64,000 nucleotides of DNA from Acidimicrobilacustris europaeus. Lineage in GTDB: Bacteria; Actinomycetota; Acidimicrobiia; Acidimicrobiales; Acidimicrobilacustridaceae. The stretch is from positions 1,736,001 through 1,800,000 of the forward strand of contig OZ239146.1 in assembly GCA_965194515.1 (NCBI GenBank), given 5' to 3'. How positions within the stretch are numbered: the stretch's first letter is position 1; each line of letters starts with the position of its first letter. The notes under the pieces were generated by a model, which saw only the letters and a program-made list of their open reading frames with translations, had not been told where the DNA came from and did no database searches. The position numbers and the translations under genes were made by a program. Positions 41,757-51,500 of this stretch are shown in pieces.

Positions 41757-42224
41757 TCACCGACCGGTTTCGCCGTCCAGCAGTTCTCTAATGATGTCGG
41801 CGTGGCCGGCGTGACGAGCCACCTCTTCGAGCATGTGGCCAAGCACCCAACGGAGGTTCACCATGTCGCCCCGCCCCACCTGCACGCACTCAGCGTTCAG
41901 ATCAGTCGCTGCGTCCAGCACTGCGTCGGCTCTTTGACGAGCAAGCGCATAGCGCTCGAGCGAAACCCCAATGGGACCGCAGCCGTAGTCGGGGGCAACA
42001 AATTCTTGACCAGCGAAACAATGCAGGAACCAATACTCCTCAACGAAGGCAAGGTGGTTCACCAGCCATAACAGCGTGGTGTCCGAAGGCAGCAACTGGC
42101 GCGCCGCCGCTTCGTCGCTCACCCCGGACACTTTGCGAACAAACGAATCGCGCTGAAAGTCATACAACGCGCGCAGCGTTTCGAATTCACCAGCAAGTAA
42201 GTGCGGAGGTCCTTCATCACTCAT
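41757..42224 (-). CDS. DinB/DUF664-family protein
   Basis: A 155-aa four-helix-bundle protein of the DinB/DUF664 group, many of which are mycothiol-dependent or metal-binding transferases. Typical segments are LLWLVNHLAFVEEYWF (metal His), and LRWVLGHMLEEVARHAGHADIIRELLDG at the C-terminus, broken into its His-containing helix. The ATG at 42224 (third codon of a slightly longer GTG frame) is chosen because TAGCGT lies 6 bp upstream. Reaction unknown. Confidence 0.82.
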   Translation of the reverse strand: MSDEGPPHLLAGEFETLRALYDFQRDSFVRKVSGVSDEAAARQLLPSDTTLLWLVNHLAFVEEYWFLHCFAGQEFVAPDYGCGPIGVSLERYALARQRADAVLDAATDLNAECVQVGRGDMVNLRWVLGHMLEEVARHAGHADIIRELLDGETGR

Positions 42225-42230
42225 AGGCAC

Positions 42231-42236
42231 ACGCTA
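42231..42236 (-). promoter_or_regulatory. -10 element of the leaderless DinB gene
   Basis: Minus-strand TAGCGT, 6 bp before the ATG at 42224. It lies directly downstream of the sucCD terminator, so the two transcription units are clearly separated. Confidence 0.55.
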
Positions 42237-42246
42237 GAGAAAACGA

Positions 42247-42276
42247 CGAAGGCCCGGCGCAATGGCCGGGCCTTCG
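42247..42276 (-). terminator. Intrinsic terminator of sucCD
   Basis: A perfect 12-bp stem (CGAAGGCCCGGC with its complement) around a 6-nt loop. Read on the minus strand it begins 20 bp after the sucD stop and is followed by TCGTTTTC, giving a short T run. The strongest terminator in the window. Confidence 0.8.
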
Positions 42277-42296
42277 TACAACAACTGTGATGGGGC

Positions 42297-43190
42297 TCAG
42301 GCCCAGCCGTTCTCCCGAACAACCTCGACCATAAGTTCGCCAGCTTCGGTGGGGTTCTTGCCCACGCGAACACCAGCGGCTTCGAGCGCTTCCATCTTGG
42401 CGGCGGCAGTGCCCTTTCCACCGGAGACGATGGCGCCGGCGTGGCCCATCTTCTTGCCGGCGGGTGCGGTCACACCAGCGACGTAGGAAACAACCGGCTT
42501 GCTCATCTTGTTCTTGATGAACTCGGCTGCTTCTTCTTCGGCCGAACCACCGATTTCGCCGATCATCATGACGGCCTTGGTGTCGGGGTCGGCTTCGAAT
42601 GCCTCGAGGCAATCGATGAACGAGGTTCCGGGAACCGGATCGCCACCGATACCGACGCATGTGGTCACGCCGATGTCCTGAAGCTTGAGTTCATACAGTG
42701 CCTGATAGGTGAGCGTGCCGGAGCGGCTCACGATGCCAACCGGACCACCGGGCTTGGCGATTTCGCCAGCGGTGATGCCGATGTTGCACTTTCCTGGGCT
42801 GATGATGCCGGGGCAGTTCGGTCCGAGGAGACGAACGTTCGGGAAGTCGCGCTTCAACTTGTTGAAGAACCACGCTTCGTCGTGTGCCGGCACACCTTCG
42901 GTGATGCACACGATGAATTCAATGCCACCCTCGGCTGCTTCCATGACTGCGTCACGAACGCCGGGAGCCGGAATGAAGATGCACGATGCGTTGGCGCCGG
43001 TTTCAGAAACGGCGTCGGCAACCGATGCGAACACCGGGATGCCATCGACATCGGTACCGGCCTTCTTCGGGTTGGTGCCACCAACAACCTTGGTTCCGTA
43101 ATCGCGGTTACGAAGACCGTAGAAACGGCCCTGTGAACCGGTGAGGCCCTGGTAGATGACCTTTGTGTTCTCGTCTACGAAGATGCTCAC
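42297..43190 (-). CDS. sucD: Succinyl-CoA synthetase alpha subunit
   Basis: Alpha subunit of the TCA-cycle enzyme that makes ATP or GTP from succinyl-CoA. The 297-aa protein has the CoA-binding GLTGSQGRFYGLRNRDYGTKVVGG region in pieces, NCPGIISPGKCNIG, and the phosphorylated His in GHAGAIVSGGKGT. The GTG at 43190 follows AGGA and lies 7 bp after sucC; the frame is open upstream only as an overlap with sucC. Confidence 0.96.
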   Translation of the reverse strand: MSIFVDENTKVIYQGLTGSQGRFYGLRNRDYGTKVVGGTNPKKAGTDVDGIPVFASVADAVSETGANASCIFIPAPGVRDAVMEAAEGGIEFIVCITEGVPAHDEAWFFNKLKRDFPNVRLLGPNCPGIISPGKCNIGITAGEIAKPGGPVGIVSRSGTLTYQALYELKLQDIGVTTCVGIGGDPVPGTSFIDCLEAFEADPDTKAVMMIGEIGGSAEEEAAEFIKNKMSKPVVSYVAGVTAPAGKKMGHAGAIVSGGKGTAAAKMEALEAAGVRVGKNPTEAGELMVEVVRENGWA

Positions 43191-43197
43191 GGGTTCC

Positions 43198-44340
43198 TCA
43201 GTTCTTCTTCGAGAGTTCGACAGCGGCCGCAGCGGCTTCGAGCATCGTGGGCTTGCTGACGAGCTTGTCGGAGAGATGCGGTGCGAGAAGTGCACGGCCC
43301 TCTTCGGCGTTGGTGCCGTCAAGACGGATAACGATCGGTGCGGAGATGTTGACCATCTCGAGTGCGCCGATGATTCCCTTGGCAACTTCTTCGCCTCGGG
43401 TGATGCCACCGAAGATGTTGATGAAGATTGACTTCACGTTCGGGTCGTCATTGATGACCTGAAGTGCACCAGCCATAACTTCAGCGTTGGCACCGCCACC
43501 GATGTCGAGGAAGTTGGCGGGCTTGCCACCGGCCTGATTGACAACGTCGAGCGTGCTCATGGCGAGACCAGCACCGTTGGCGATAACGCCGACGGTTCCG
43601 TCGAGGCCGACGTACTGCAGGCCCTTCGCATGTGCGGCTTCTTCACGATCGTCACGAACCTGCGTGGCTTCGTATTCGGCCCACTCGTGACGGAAGTCAG
43701 CGTTGTTGTCGAGCGTGACCTTGGCGTCGAGTGCGTGCACCTTGCCGTCGGTCTTCACGATCAGCGGATTGATCTCTGCGAGATCGGCGTCGCCATCGGT
43801 GTAGGCGGTGTAGAGCTTGAGAAGCAGCGCAACCGCACCGTCGGTGACCGACGGGTTGAGGTTGGCAGCAAGCACCCACTCGCGACAGACGGCTTCAGTG
43901 AGACCGTCGACCGGGTCGATCCAGATCTTGGCGATTGCGTCGGGGTTTTCGACGGCGACCTGTTCGATCTCAACGCCGCCTTCCTTCGACAGCATCCCGA
44001 GATGCTTCTTGGCCGAGCGATCGAGTGTGAACGAGACGTAGTACTCCTCGGAGATGTCCGAAGCGATCTCGATCCAGAGGATGCGCGTGATGTGACCGGA
44101 GATGTCGAGTCCAAGGATGTTGCCTGCGTGCTCACGGACTTCATCGGCGTTGTTGGCGAGTTTGACGCCACCAGCCTTTCCGCGACCACCGGCATGCACC
44201 TGGGCCTTGACGACGACGGGATAGCCCACTGCCTCGGCAGCGGCAACGGCCTCGTCGACGGTCGTTACCGGACGCCCGTCGGACACCGGAATGCCGAACT
44301 GGGCGAAGAACTGTTTGCCTTGATATTCGAGTAGATCCAC
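43198..44340 (-). CDS. sucC: Succinyl-CoA synthetase beta subunit
   Basis: ATP-grasp subunit (380 aa) that binds the nucleotide and pairs with SucD. N-terminus DLLEYQGKQFFAQFGIPV, nucleotide-binding VVKAQVHAGGRGKAGGVKLA, and the C-terminal GGITRGEEVAKGI and RLDGTNAEEGRALL are standard. GTG start without a ribosome-binding site; a TACCTT hexamer lies 7 bp upstream, so the sucCD mRNA is probably leaderless. Confidence 0.96.
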   Translation of the reverse strand: MDLLEYQGKQFFAQFGIPVSDGRPVTTVDEAVAAAEAVGYPVVVKAQVHAGGRGKAGGVKLANNADEVREHAGNILGLDISGHITRILWIEIASDISEEYYVSFTLDRSAKKHLGMLSKEGGVEIEQVAVENPDAIAKIWIDPVDGLTEAVCREWVLAANLNPSVTDGAVALLLKLYTAYTDGDADLAEINPLIVKTDGKVHALDAKVTLDNNADFRHEWAEYEATQVRDDREEAAHAKGLQYVGLDGTVGVIANGAGLAMSTLDVVNQAGGKPANFLDIGGGANAEVMAGALQVINDDPNVKSIFINIFGGITRGEEVAKGIIGALEMVNISAPIVIRLDGTNAEEGRALLAPHLSDKLVSKPTMLEAAAAAVELSKKN

Positions 44341-44347
44341 GCCGGAG

Positions 44348-44353
44348 AAGGTA
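44348..44353 (-). promoter_or_regulatory. -10 element of leaderless sucCD
   Basis: Minus-strand TACCTT, 7 bp before the sucC GTG. Confidence 0.55.
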
Positions 44354-44453
44354 GTCAGTCCGAAGGGCCCGCACCTAACTCACTCACCCGGGTGATCTGA
44401 GAGAGGGGGCTGTCCGACTTTCGCTCCAATCTCGGGCCGGGGATACTGACGGG

Positions 44454-44969
44454 ATGCCCGTGCAGGAAAGCCGCAAACGCACTTCTCAATCAGTTGTTCT
44501 GGCCGTTGCCGGCGTCGCCGTTGGTATCGCCCTCGTGCTGCTGCTTTTCGTTGTAGCCATCCCTTCACTCACCGAGTCCGGCAAGGTTGAAGTGAAGCTC
44601 GGGTCCGACACCTACGACGCCGGTTCAGCCGCAGCTCGCGCACAAAACATTTCTGACGGCGGCCCGCTGTTGTTTTCGGATGTTTCAAGTGGCAAGCGCG
44701 ATATCTACCTGCAACACATTGGCGATGACGTCACAACCGGTTGGTACGCGTTCGATGCGCGCCGACCAGGCCAAGCGCGTGACTGCACACTTTCGTGGCA
44801 ACCGGCGCTTTCGAACTTCCGCGACCCATGCGACGGTGCAACGATCCCCGCCGACGGAACGGGCTTGCTGTCTTACCCGGTGACGATCACTGACAAGGGC
44901 AAAGTCATCGTCGATCTCCGAGGCGAAACTGACGAGCCGACAGAGCCCGCGACGACGACAGGCAAGTAG
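44454..44969 (+). CDS. Membrane-anchored extracytoplasmic protein, unknown
   Basis: A 171-aa protein with a short basic N-terminus, one membrane helix (about 14-36) and an outer domain. The outer part has two cysteines (DCTLSW and FRDPCDG); DPCDGATIPADGTGL faintly recalls the second half of a Rieske loop, but the CTH motif and His ligands are missing, so a cluster is not supported. The C-terminus is Thr/Glu-rich. Divergent from sucC; family not recognised. Confidence 0.7.
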   Translation: MPVQESRKRTSQSVVLAVAGVAVGIALVLLLFVVAIPSLTESGKVEVKLGSDTYDAGSAAARAQNISDGGPLLFSDVSSGKRDIYLQHIGDDVTTGWYAFDARRPGQARDCTLSWQPALSNFRDPCDGATIPADGTGLLSYPVTITDKGKVIVDLRGETDEPTEPATTTGK

Positions 44970-45824
44970 TTACTGCTTCGAGGGAAACACCCGAAGTTGT
45001 GGTGTTTGTCGAACTACTTCAACCGCACCCGACAGTTCGCTTTCGCCAGTGGCAAAACTTCCTGTGGCTGTTGTTACTTCACCGTCGCGAGCGACTCCAT
45101 CTTCCACGTAGAAATCGCCAAGAAACGCAGCCACTTGGTCTGAGGCTGGGTTTCGATACAGCGTCACTGGATCGTCATATTGCATCACTGAACCGTTCAT
45201 CATCACTGCAATGCGATCGGCTACGGCAAGGGCCTCAATGCGGTCGTGAGTGACGATGATTGCGGTTGCGCCTTCGGCACGAAGCGCGGAAACGACATCA
45301 GCACAGATCTCTGGGCGCATTGCCGCGTCAAGCGCAGAGAAGGGTTCATCCATAACGATCAGTTGTGGTTGTGGTGCAAGTGCTCGCGCAAGTGCGACCC
45401 GTTGTTGCTGCCCACCCGACAGTTCGTCGACGCGTCGACGTTCGAACCCACTCATACCAACGAGTTCGAGACACTCAGCGATACGAGCATCCCGATCTGA
45501 GGAACGCTCAAGTCCGAATCCGACATTGCCTGCTACGTCAAGGTGAGGAAACAGTGCGCCTTCCTGCGGAACGTAACCGACGTGTCGGCGCTCGGGCAGT
45601 ACAAACGTGGAAGTGTCAGAAACGACAGCCTCGTTCATTGAAATTGTCCCCGAGTCGGGACGTTCAAATCCGGCGATGCAACGCAAGACCGTGGTTTTGC
45701 CACTGCCCGATGGACCAACGATGACAGCGATCTGTCCTGATTCGACAGAAAACGAAACAGAGTCAGCGACTCGGACGCCGTCAAAAGCCTTTGTGACTGA
45801 CTCCACCTTGAGCGTTGTCTTCAC
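44970..45824 (-). CDS. fbpC: Iron(III) ABC transporter ATP-binding protein
   Basis: ATPase of the ferric importer, 284 aa from the GTG at 45824, which overlaps the permease stop by 4 bp. Walker A GPSGSGKTT, signature LSGGQQQR, Walker B LIVMDEPFSALDAAMR and switch His in IIVTHDR are intact; a C-terminal regulatory (TOBE-like) domain of about 60 residues follows. Third gene of fbpABC. Confidence 0.93.
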   Translation of the reverse strand: MKTTLKVESVTKAFDGVRVADSVSFSVESGQIAVIVGPSGSGKTTVLRCIAGFERPDSGTISMNEAVVSDTSTFVLPERRHVGYVPQEGALFPHLDVAGNVGFGLERSSDRDARIAECLELVGMSGFERRRVDELSGGQQQRVALARALAPQPQLIVMDEPFSALDAAMRPEICADVVSALRAEGATAIIVTHDRIEALAVADRIAVMMNGSVMQYDDPVTLYRNPASDQVAAFLGDFYVEDGVARDGEVTTATGSFATGESELSGAVEVVRQTPQLRVFPSKQ

Positions 45825-47395
45825 CGTGTCTCCCGAGTGAGCGTCAGCAGCGCCGCAGGAACCGCTGCAACGAGAATCAATACGAGAGCGTAGGGCGACG
45901 CGGCCGCGTAATCGGCAACACTCGTGCGATTCCAAAGCTCAGTAGCCAATGTGTCCATCCCCGTGGGCCGCAACAGAATCGTTGCTGGCAATTCCTTCAT
46001 TACGGTGAGAAACACCAAGGCTGCTCCCGCAAGTATCCCTGGGCGTGCGAGAGGAAGCGTCACCTTTCGAAACACCGCCAGTCGAGAAAGTCCAAGTGAA
46101 CGTGCTGAATCTTCAATCGATACTGGTGAGAGTTCGACTGATGCGCGAACTGATCCGACCGCAAGTGACATGAAGAGCACGACGTAGGCAAAAATCAACA
46201 TCGGCAAACGTTGATACATCGACGGCACCAAACGAATGCCGAGGTACACAACAGCCAATCCGATCACGATTCCCGGCAACGCATGAACGACAAAGACCGT
46301 CCGTTCCGTTGACTGTGCCCAACGAGCTGAGACTCGAGCGGCAAGCACCGCTGCGGGCACCGCAAGAACAACGACGCCGATTGTGGCAAGCGCTGACACC
46401 AACAATGTCTGTCGCACCGCCGCAAAGAGTTCACTCACGTCGATTCCGGCACTAGTTGCTTCAAAGAACCACCGCAGGACGAGCGTGATCGGAACGATCA
46501 AGGTGATTGAAGTGACGCCGAAAAGAACCAATGCGATCGGGACGCGGCCCTTACCGAGTCGCAATCGATTTGGCACTCGCGACACTCCCCCGCCCACCGT
46601 CACGGCCCGACCATCGCCACGCACGACGAACTCAAACCAAACGAAAACGATGGAGACCGCGACAAGGACAAGCGAAAGGATTGCGGCTCGCGTGGGATTG
46701 AAGCCAGCGCGATAGGCGCCAAAGATCACCCACGTGAAGCTCTCGAAACGCATCGTTGCGACGGCGCCGAAATCGGAGAGCGCATATAACCCGACCATCA
46801 GCGCACCGGCAGTCGCCGCTGGGCGAATCTGACGAAGCGTGAGCCGAAACGCGACGTGACTGGAACTGAGCCCTAGCGAACGAGCGACGTCTTCTTGCCG
46901 GGCGTCGATGCGTCGAAGTGACGCCGCTACGGGGAGAAAAACAAAGGGGAAGGAAATTGACGTGAGAACCAGTACTGCACCCCAGAAACCAGCGAGTGAG
47001 GGAACCCATGAGATCCACGCGTACGCAGCGACATAGGAAGGCATCGCCAACGGGAGCACAAGAGCAACTGCGAAGATGCGATAGCCGAGGAGATTTGTAC
47101 GAACAACAAAAAATGCCGAGCACACCCCCACCACCAAACTGAGTACCGTCACAACGAACGCAAGCGAAAGCGATCGCAGGACAAGATCAAAGATGCGTCG
47201 CTGCCAGATCTCTTCAACAACGTTGTCCAGGCCACGAGATGAGGCCTGAATGAAGAGGTAGAGAAGCGGCAACGCGGCAATTGTCGCCGCAAGTACGGCG
47301 ACAACAGCCACGACGGGTGAAACCCCAAGCGGCCTCGAGGCTCGACCACGAACCCCCGATGTTCGGTCTGAAACCGCTTCTTTCGTCATCATCAC
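45821..47395 (-). CDS. fbpB: Iron(III) ABC transporter permease
   Basis: A 524-aa fused permease with about 12 membrane helices in two halves, each bearing a permease loop (ASLRRIDARQEDVARSLGLS in the first, VSIEDSARSLGLSRLAVF in the second), as in FbpB/SfuB. It starts GTG-ATG-ATG and overlaps the fbpA stop by 4 bp. Imports ferric iron handed over by FbpA. Confidence 0.93.
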   Translation of the reverse strand: MMMTKEAVSDRTSGVRGRASRPLGVSPVVAVVAVLAATIAALPLLYLFIQASSRGLDNVVEEIWQRRIFDLVLRSLSLAFVVTVLSLVVGVCSAFFVVRTNLLGYRIFAVALVLPLAMPSYVAAYAWISWVPSLAGFWGAVLVLTSISFPFVFLPVAASLRRIDARQEDVARSLGLSSSHVAFRLTLRQIRPAATAGALMVGLYALSDFGAVATMRFESFTWVIFGAYRAGFNPTRAAILSLVLVAVSIVFVWFEFVVRGDGRAVTVGGGVSRVPNRLRLGKGRVPIALVLFGVTSITLIVPITLVLRWFFEATSAGIDVSELFAAVRQTLLVSALATIGVVVLAVPAAVLAARVSARWAQSTERTVFVVHALPGIVIGLAVVYLGIRLVPSMYQRLPMLIFAYVVLFMSLAVGSVRASVELSPVSIEDSARSLGLSRLAVFRKVTLPLARPGILAGAALVFLTVMKELPATILLRPTGMDTLATELWNRTSVADYAAASPYALVLILVAAVPAALLTLTRETR

Positions 47396-48453
47396 TTCGT
47401 CAGTAGCCCGACCTTTTGAAGTAGTTCTTGGGTTTGCTCAAGCGATGCCAGATCAGACAAGTCGATCGCAGGAGATTGGAGCGAGGCCAGGGTCGGCTGG
47501 TTTGGGTCAGCAGCAGTGACGCCGCTCACGAGGGCAAACTCGAAGGTCTTGTCTGCGAAGTACTGCTGAGCTGTTGGGCTGAGGAGAAACTCAACGAACT
47601 TCTGCGCGCTGGTCTTGTGTTTTGACGAGGAGAGAATGCCGACACCCGCCACGTTCACGAGACCACCGGGATCACCATTACCGATGTACTGGTTCGAAAT
47701 CTTGACGTTCTCGGCACCCTTGGCCTTGATCCGCTCGTTCAGGTAATAGTGATTCACCAGGCCGAGTTGCACTTCGCCCTTTGCGATGCCATCTAGCACC
47801 GCGCCATTTTTTTCATAGGCCTTGGGTTGATTCGCAGCAAAGGCTCGAAGCCATTTTTCAGCTCCATCTTCACCTCGCAGAACGCGCAAACCAGTCACGA
47901 ACGACTGCCACGAAGCATTAGTCGGCGCGTAACCGATCTGTCCCTTCCACTTCGGATCAAGCAGATCGTCGATCGAGGTCGGTGGGTTCGTGACCTTGAC
48001 GTTGTCGTATGCAATGACGCGAACACGGCCCGAGACCCCAACCCACGTTCCGTCTTTGGCTGCAAACTGGGAAGGAACCTGTTCAAGGATCGATGAAGGA
48101 AGTTTGCTGAAGCGCCCAGCAGCCGAGACTGCTCCGAGCGCTCCGGCATCTTGAGAGAAAAACACATCGGCAGGTGATGCACTGCCTTCGGTGATGATCT
48201 GCGCTCCAAGTTCGCCACTGTCGCCATAGCGGACCTCGATCGCGATTCCGGTCTCGGCGGTGAACATCTCATAGAGAGGCCCAACCAGCGATTCGCTTCG
48301 GCCTGAATAGACCGTGAGCGGACCAGACGAATCCGACGATGACGATCCACATGCTCCGGCGATGAGTCCAAGCACAAGAGCAACGGCGCCCACCATGAGC
48401 AACCGACCCCGACGAGACTGAATCGACGGCACTTCATTCGCAGTGATTTTCAT
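47392..48453 (-). CDS. fbpA: Iron(III)-binding lipoprotein FbpA
   Basis: Extracytoplasmic ferric-binding protein, 353 aa. Lipobox segment LIAGAC and a Ser-rich linker match those of PstS in this window. The mature part has LTVYSGRSESLVGPLYEMF, ADVFFSQDAGALG and the tandem tyrosines in GLVNHYYLNERI that ligate Fe(III) in this family. A GGAGGT site precedes the ATG, and two IdeR-type boxes lie 26-65 bp further upstream, indicating iron repression of the whole fbpABC operon. Confidence 0.94.
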   Translation of the reverse strand: MKITANEVPSIQSRRGRLLMVGAVALVLGLIAGACGSSSSDSSGPLTVYSGRSESLVGPLYEMFTAETGIAIEVRYGDSGELGAQIITEGSASPADVFFSQDAGALGAVSAAGRFSKLPSSILEQVPSQFAAKDGTWVGVSGRVRVIAYDNVKVTNPPTSIDDLLDPKWKGQIGYAPTNASWQSFVTGLRVLRGEDGAEKWLRAFAANQPKAYEKNGAVLDGIAKGEVQLGLVNHYYLNERIKAKGAENVKISNQYIGNGDPGGLVNVAGVGILSSSKHKTSAQKFVEFLLSPTAQQYFADKTFEFALVSGVTAADPNQPTLASLQSPAIDLSDLASLEQTQELLQKVGLLTK

Positions 48454-48478
48454 GGTGACCTCCGGAACTCAGAAGATG

Positions 48479-48492
48479 TTAGGCATGCCTTA
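48479..48492. promoter_or_regulatory. Iron box (IdeR/DtxR-type), proximal
   Basis: TTAGGCATGCCTTA is an imperfect palindrome matching the core of the DtxR/IdeR consensus (TTAGG...CCTAA). It lies 26 bp upstream of the fbpA start, overlapping the expected promoter. Confidence 0.65.
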
Positions 48493-48502
48493 CATCGTGC
48501 AT

Positions 48503-48518
48503 GTTAGGCAAACCTAAC
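48503..48518. promoter_or_regulatory. Iron box (IdeR/DtxR-type), distal
   Basis: GTTAGGCAAACCTAAC is symmetric (GTTAGG with CCTAAC) and closely fits the DtxR/IdeR core. Its core begins 25 bp after the proximal box, so two repressor dimers could sit near each other on the same region. Confidence 0.75.
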
Positions 48519-48574
48519 GGATCTGACAAGTCGTCAGAAACATTTCCGGAGCAGTCCCAGGATCAGCCGCGGCG

Positions 48575-51500
48575 TCAGCATTTCTCCAAGGGCGCCCAGG
48601 CCAGCAGCAAGCGCTTCTCGCCGAATCCGGGGAATCGGACGACGGCCTCGGCCTTGTCGCCGACGCCTTCGATGCCAAGGATCACGCCTTCACCAAACTT
48701 GCCATGGCGGACATCGTCGCCCGCCTTCAGACCGATGGCCTCGGCCCCGCTTGGGGCGGGAGGTGTGGGCTTGAGCGATGCCTCGACGACCTCGTCGCGA
48801 TGCGAGCGTCCTCCCCCACCGATGACTGCACCTGACCAATCGTCGTCGTCACTGCGAGAGCGACCGCCGCCGCCCCACATGCCACCGCCAGAACCGCGAT
48901 TGCTTCCCCAAGAGTTACCCGAGCCACTACCGCCCGAACTGCGAGAGGGACGTCGGTTTCCCTGCACTGACTCGACGAGTTGCGCAGGGATTTCGTCGAG
49001 GAAACGACTGGGCGGGTTGTACTGGGTGCTTCCAAACATGGTGCGCGCCCACGCATGGCTGAGATAGAGACGCTCACGTGCGCGCGTGATGCCGACATAG
49101 GCAAGACGTCGTTCTTCTTCGAGCTGATCGGGTTCGGCGAGTGTGCGCATATGCGGGAAGATGCCGTCTTCAAGACCGATCATGAATACGCATGGGAACT
49201 CAAGGCCCTTGGCCGAGTGCAGTGTCATGAGCACAACAGCGGAATCGTCGTCATCGAGCGAGTCGGTGTCGGCAACGAGACTCACCTGTTCGAGGAATTC
49301 GTCGACCGAACCAAAGTCGCGCGCGGCACCAACAAGTTCGGCAAGGTTTTCGATGCGGCCTTCGGACTCGACGGTGTGTTCGGCTTCGAGCTCTTCGATA
49401 TAACCAGAACGTTGCAACGCAGCTTCGATAACTGAAGCCGGACCACTGTCGACAAACAACATGAGTTCGTCCATGAGTTTGAGGAATTGCTCGATGCCCT
49501 TAAGCGCTTTGCCGGTAACCCCAGCGGCGGCGGCCTCGCGCAGGACATCGAAGAACGTAAGGCCATGGCTGCGTGCGTAAACATCGAGGCGACCAACCGA
49601 TGATTCGCCAATGCCGCGTTTTGGAACGTTAAGCACGCGCTTCACGCTGACTTCGTCGGCAGGATTCACTGCGACCTTCAAATAGGCCAGCGCATCCTTA
49701 ACTTCACGACGATCGTAAAAGCGTGTGCCGCCAATGACTTTGTAGTGAATGCCGACGCGCATGAGGTATTCCTCGACAAGACGGCTTTGCGCGTTGGTGC
49801 GATACAGAATCGCGCAATCGCCCCACCGATGCCCACTGTCGTGCAAGTGGTTGATCTGATTCGCAACCCATTGCGCTTCATCGGCTTCGTCGTCGGCGTG
49901 ATAGCGGATGATTGCATCGCCTGAACCAGCTTCGGTCCAGAGTTCTTTGGGGCGGCGCGACATGTTGTTGTCGATTACCGCATTTGCTGCATCGAGAATT
50001 GTTTGCGTTGAGCGATAGTTCTGTTCAAGCAACAACACCGTGGTGTCGGGGAACGCATTTTCGAAGTCGAGAATGTTGGTGATATCGGCGCCGCGCCACC
50101 CGTAGACACTGTTATGAACCAACACCCCGTTGGCTACGTAGGAATGGGTGGGTTCGACGGTGAAGTCATAGACGGGTCCGGAGTAAAGACTCGTTTCAAT
50201 CTTTTCAACTGGAACTTCAATGAACGCGTCGTCCTTGTGAACAAGAACCTTTGCTCCCTCACGAAGATGTGAGAGCGGCATGTAGTCATACGTCGTTCCG
50301 GCTACGACCATGCGACGACGAATTTCAAGGCCCCCCACATCGGAAACCTTCCGGGCGAGCTCGACAGCCTCGAGATAGTCGCGACGCGATGTTTCAAACC
50401 GGAACGTTCCCGGCTTGCTGCCTTGGCGAATGTTGAATCCGGCTTTTTCAAGCCGATCTGCAGTGACGGGACAGCTCGAAGACCACTGGACTCGGTGGTA
50501 CGACACCTTGCCGCGCGCGTCGGCGAACATCGACAGGGTCACGATCGCACGTCGACTACCTGCCTGAGGCTGATGATGCGGAAACTCTGGATGGAGTAAC
50601 TCTTCGGCCAGAAGTTCTTTGGCATTGGTAAACGTGTCGACTGAGTCGTAGAGACGGCGAATCCATTCGTCGTCCATTGCGAGGTCGCGCCCTTGAGCAT
50701 GAAAACAGGTCGTGGGGAGGCCGTAGGCAACCGAGAAATACTCCTCCCAGTAGGAGGCTTCTGCTTGGGTGCCACACACTCGAAGTACCCACAGCGAATC
50801 TGCGTGCTCCTGGACGGCCCGAACGCGGTAACCCAACTGGCGATAGCCACGGCTGTCGGTGCGAATCGATTTGGTTTGACCGACTCGCCAGCCTCGGTCC
50901 GATCGGAACATCAAATAGACGAACCACTTTCCCGGTTCGGCGTCCATGCGCGCCGGAACAATGTGATGCGGCGTGCCAGTGAGTTCGAAACCACTAGCCG
51001 AAACCGTAACCACGGGGCCGTCGTATTCGCCTGGCCACACTGCAGCAACCGATCCGCGAGCTGCGCCCTCACGGCCATCTGAGCCGGTCAGAACGTCGCC
51101 GACACGCACATTTTCCACCGGAACCAATCCGCGCTCAGTGGAAATCTGCGTGCCAGGGACAAGACACTGATCGCCATCGCCCACCACGCACACGTTGTGA
51201 TGCTGCGCGCCAAGCATGAGCACCATTTCGTTCTGCACATGATTGGTGTCTTGATATTCGTCAACCAGGATGTGGCCGAAACGGCGCTGGTAGGTCTCGA
51301 GAACGTCGGGGTGTTCGCGGAACAACTTGACGGTGTTGACAAGTAAGTCGTCGAAGTCCATTGCGCCGGCTTTGAGAAGGCGGGCTTGATAGTCAACGAA
51401 CACCTCGGCGATCTTGCGATCAAAAATGGACCCAGCCCGAGCAGCGAAACTTACGGGGTCGAGACCTTCGTTCTTGGCCGCGGAAATCGAACCGTGTACC

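Noticed and set aside
44773..44873. Rieske iron-sulfur domain in the 171-aa membrane protein
   Set aside because: Only a DPCDG fragment matches; the CTH motif and His ligands are missing.
50113..51164. LAGLIDADG endonuclease in the intein
   Set aside because: No such motif pair is present; the insert fits a GIY-YIG-like pattern instead.
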